Of a stretch of 5,745 bases of DNA, positions 5,642 through 5,745 are shown in pieces (position 1 is the stretch's first letter; each line of letters begins with the position of its first letter). A model generated the notes under the pieces. That model had not been told where the DNA came from. It saw only the letters and a list, made by a program, of their open reading frames with translations, and searched no databases. The stretch covers positions 1-5,745 of the forward strand of contig CAZHVO010000066.1 of assembly GCA_964536195.1 (NCBI GenBank), written 5' to 3'. This DNA comes from Susulua sp964536195 (GTDB taxonomy: Bacteria > Omnitrophota > Gorgyraeia > Duberdicusellales > 4484-171). A program made the translations under genes and the position numbers.

Positions 5642-5716
5642 TGGTGGGCGGTGTAGGATTTGAACCTACGACCCTCTCGGTGTAAACGAGATGCGCTTCC
5701 GCTGCGCCAACCGCCC
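5642..5716 (-). tRNA. tRNA-Val, anticodon UAC, CCA encoded
   Basis: A full cloverleaf can be folded: acceptor GGGCGGT/ACCGCCC, D-arm GCGC-AGCGGAA-GCGC, anticodon arm TCTCG-TTTACAC-CGAGA, variable region GGGTC, T-arm GTAGG-TTCAAAT-CCTAC, discriminator A and a genome-encoded CCA. All stems are perfect. The loop TTTACAC places TAC at positions 34-36, which reads GUA and, by wobble or modification, other valine codons. It lies 36 nt upstream of thrS on the same strand with no terminator between, so thrS is likely transcribed through it and released when the tRNA 3' end is cut. Confidence 0.98.
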
Positions 5717-5731
5717 AAAGTGCATCGATAA

Positions 5732-5740
5732 ATAATACCA
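5732..5740 (-). promoter_or_regulatory. possible extended -10 promoter element upstream of tRNA-Val
   Basis: On the minus strand TGGTATTAT (5740-5732) matches an extended -10 (TGn followed by TATTAT, one base from TATAAT). It lies 15 nt before the tRNA 5' end, so a start site would fall a few bases upstream of the tRNA, as is usual for stable RNA genes. The -35 position is outside the window, so only half of the promoter can be judged. A longer tRNA array read through from upstream is the alternative. Confidence 0.35.
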
Positions 5741-5745
5741 AAATA

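Noticed and set aside
5559..5741. 60-codon minus-strand frame running across tRNA-Val into the thrS start
   Set aside because: It translates the tRNA gene itself (for example ERVVGSNPTPPTKN from the T-arm and acceptor) and overlaps thrS in another frame; a typical tRNA artefact.

Overview
The window is a compact bacterial block with every supportable gene on the minus strand, so it is read from high to low coordinates. The DNA is moderately AT-rich (roughly 40% GC by eye). The genes are clearly bacterial (IF3, L35, L20, ThrRS of the bacterial architecture). The L20 wording, the TGS-less ThrRS, the paired RCK proteins and the 'TCCGCCGAAGGCGGA' hairpins fit an uncultured lineage such as Omnitrophota. 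That placement is inference from memory and not something the sequence proves.

Layout in transcription order: a tRNA-Val(UAC) gene with encoded CCA (5716-5642), then after 36 nt thrS (5605-3893), infC (3896-3393, GTG start overlapping the thrS stop), rpmI (3334-3134) and rplT (2979-2596). This is the classic thrS-infC-rpmI-rplT translation operon. pheST does not follow. Instead come two overlapping RCK/TrkA-type genes: an N-domain-only protein (2487-2089) and a full TrkA-like protein (2104-1439). They are followed by a TrkH-type potassium channel subunit (1276 to the window edge, C-terminus missing). A possible 28-residue single-helix peptide (1419-1333) lies between trkA and trkH.

The most unusual feature is a structured repeat present twice, in the rpmI-rplT gap (about 3106-3034) and across the rplT 3' end and rplT-RCK gap (about 2630-2544). 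Both copies share an identical 27-nt head that includes a 7-bp GC-rich hairpin. The rest differs in sequence but keeps its stems: a variable second hairpin, a third hairpin with a conserved loop, and an outer closing stem. The second copy has been read into rplT and supplies its last ~10 residues and stop codon. The first copy sits directly behind a strong ribosome binding site and ATG that do not belong to rplT, which suggests insertion at or near the rplT start.

Functionally, the first half makes translation components (a tRNA, threonyl-tRNA synthetase, initiation factor 3 and two 50S proteins). The second half makes a Trk/Ktr potassium uptake system with two cytoplasmic nucleotide-binding regulators and its membrane channel. 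Whether both halves share one transcript is open: no U-tract terminator is visible between them, and no convincing promoter was found in the rplT-RCK gap.
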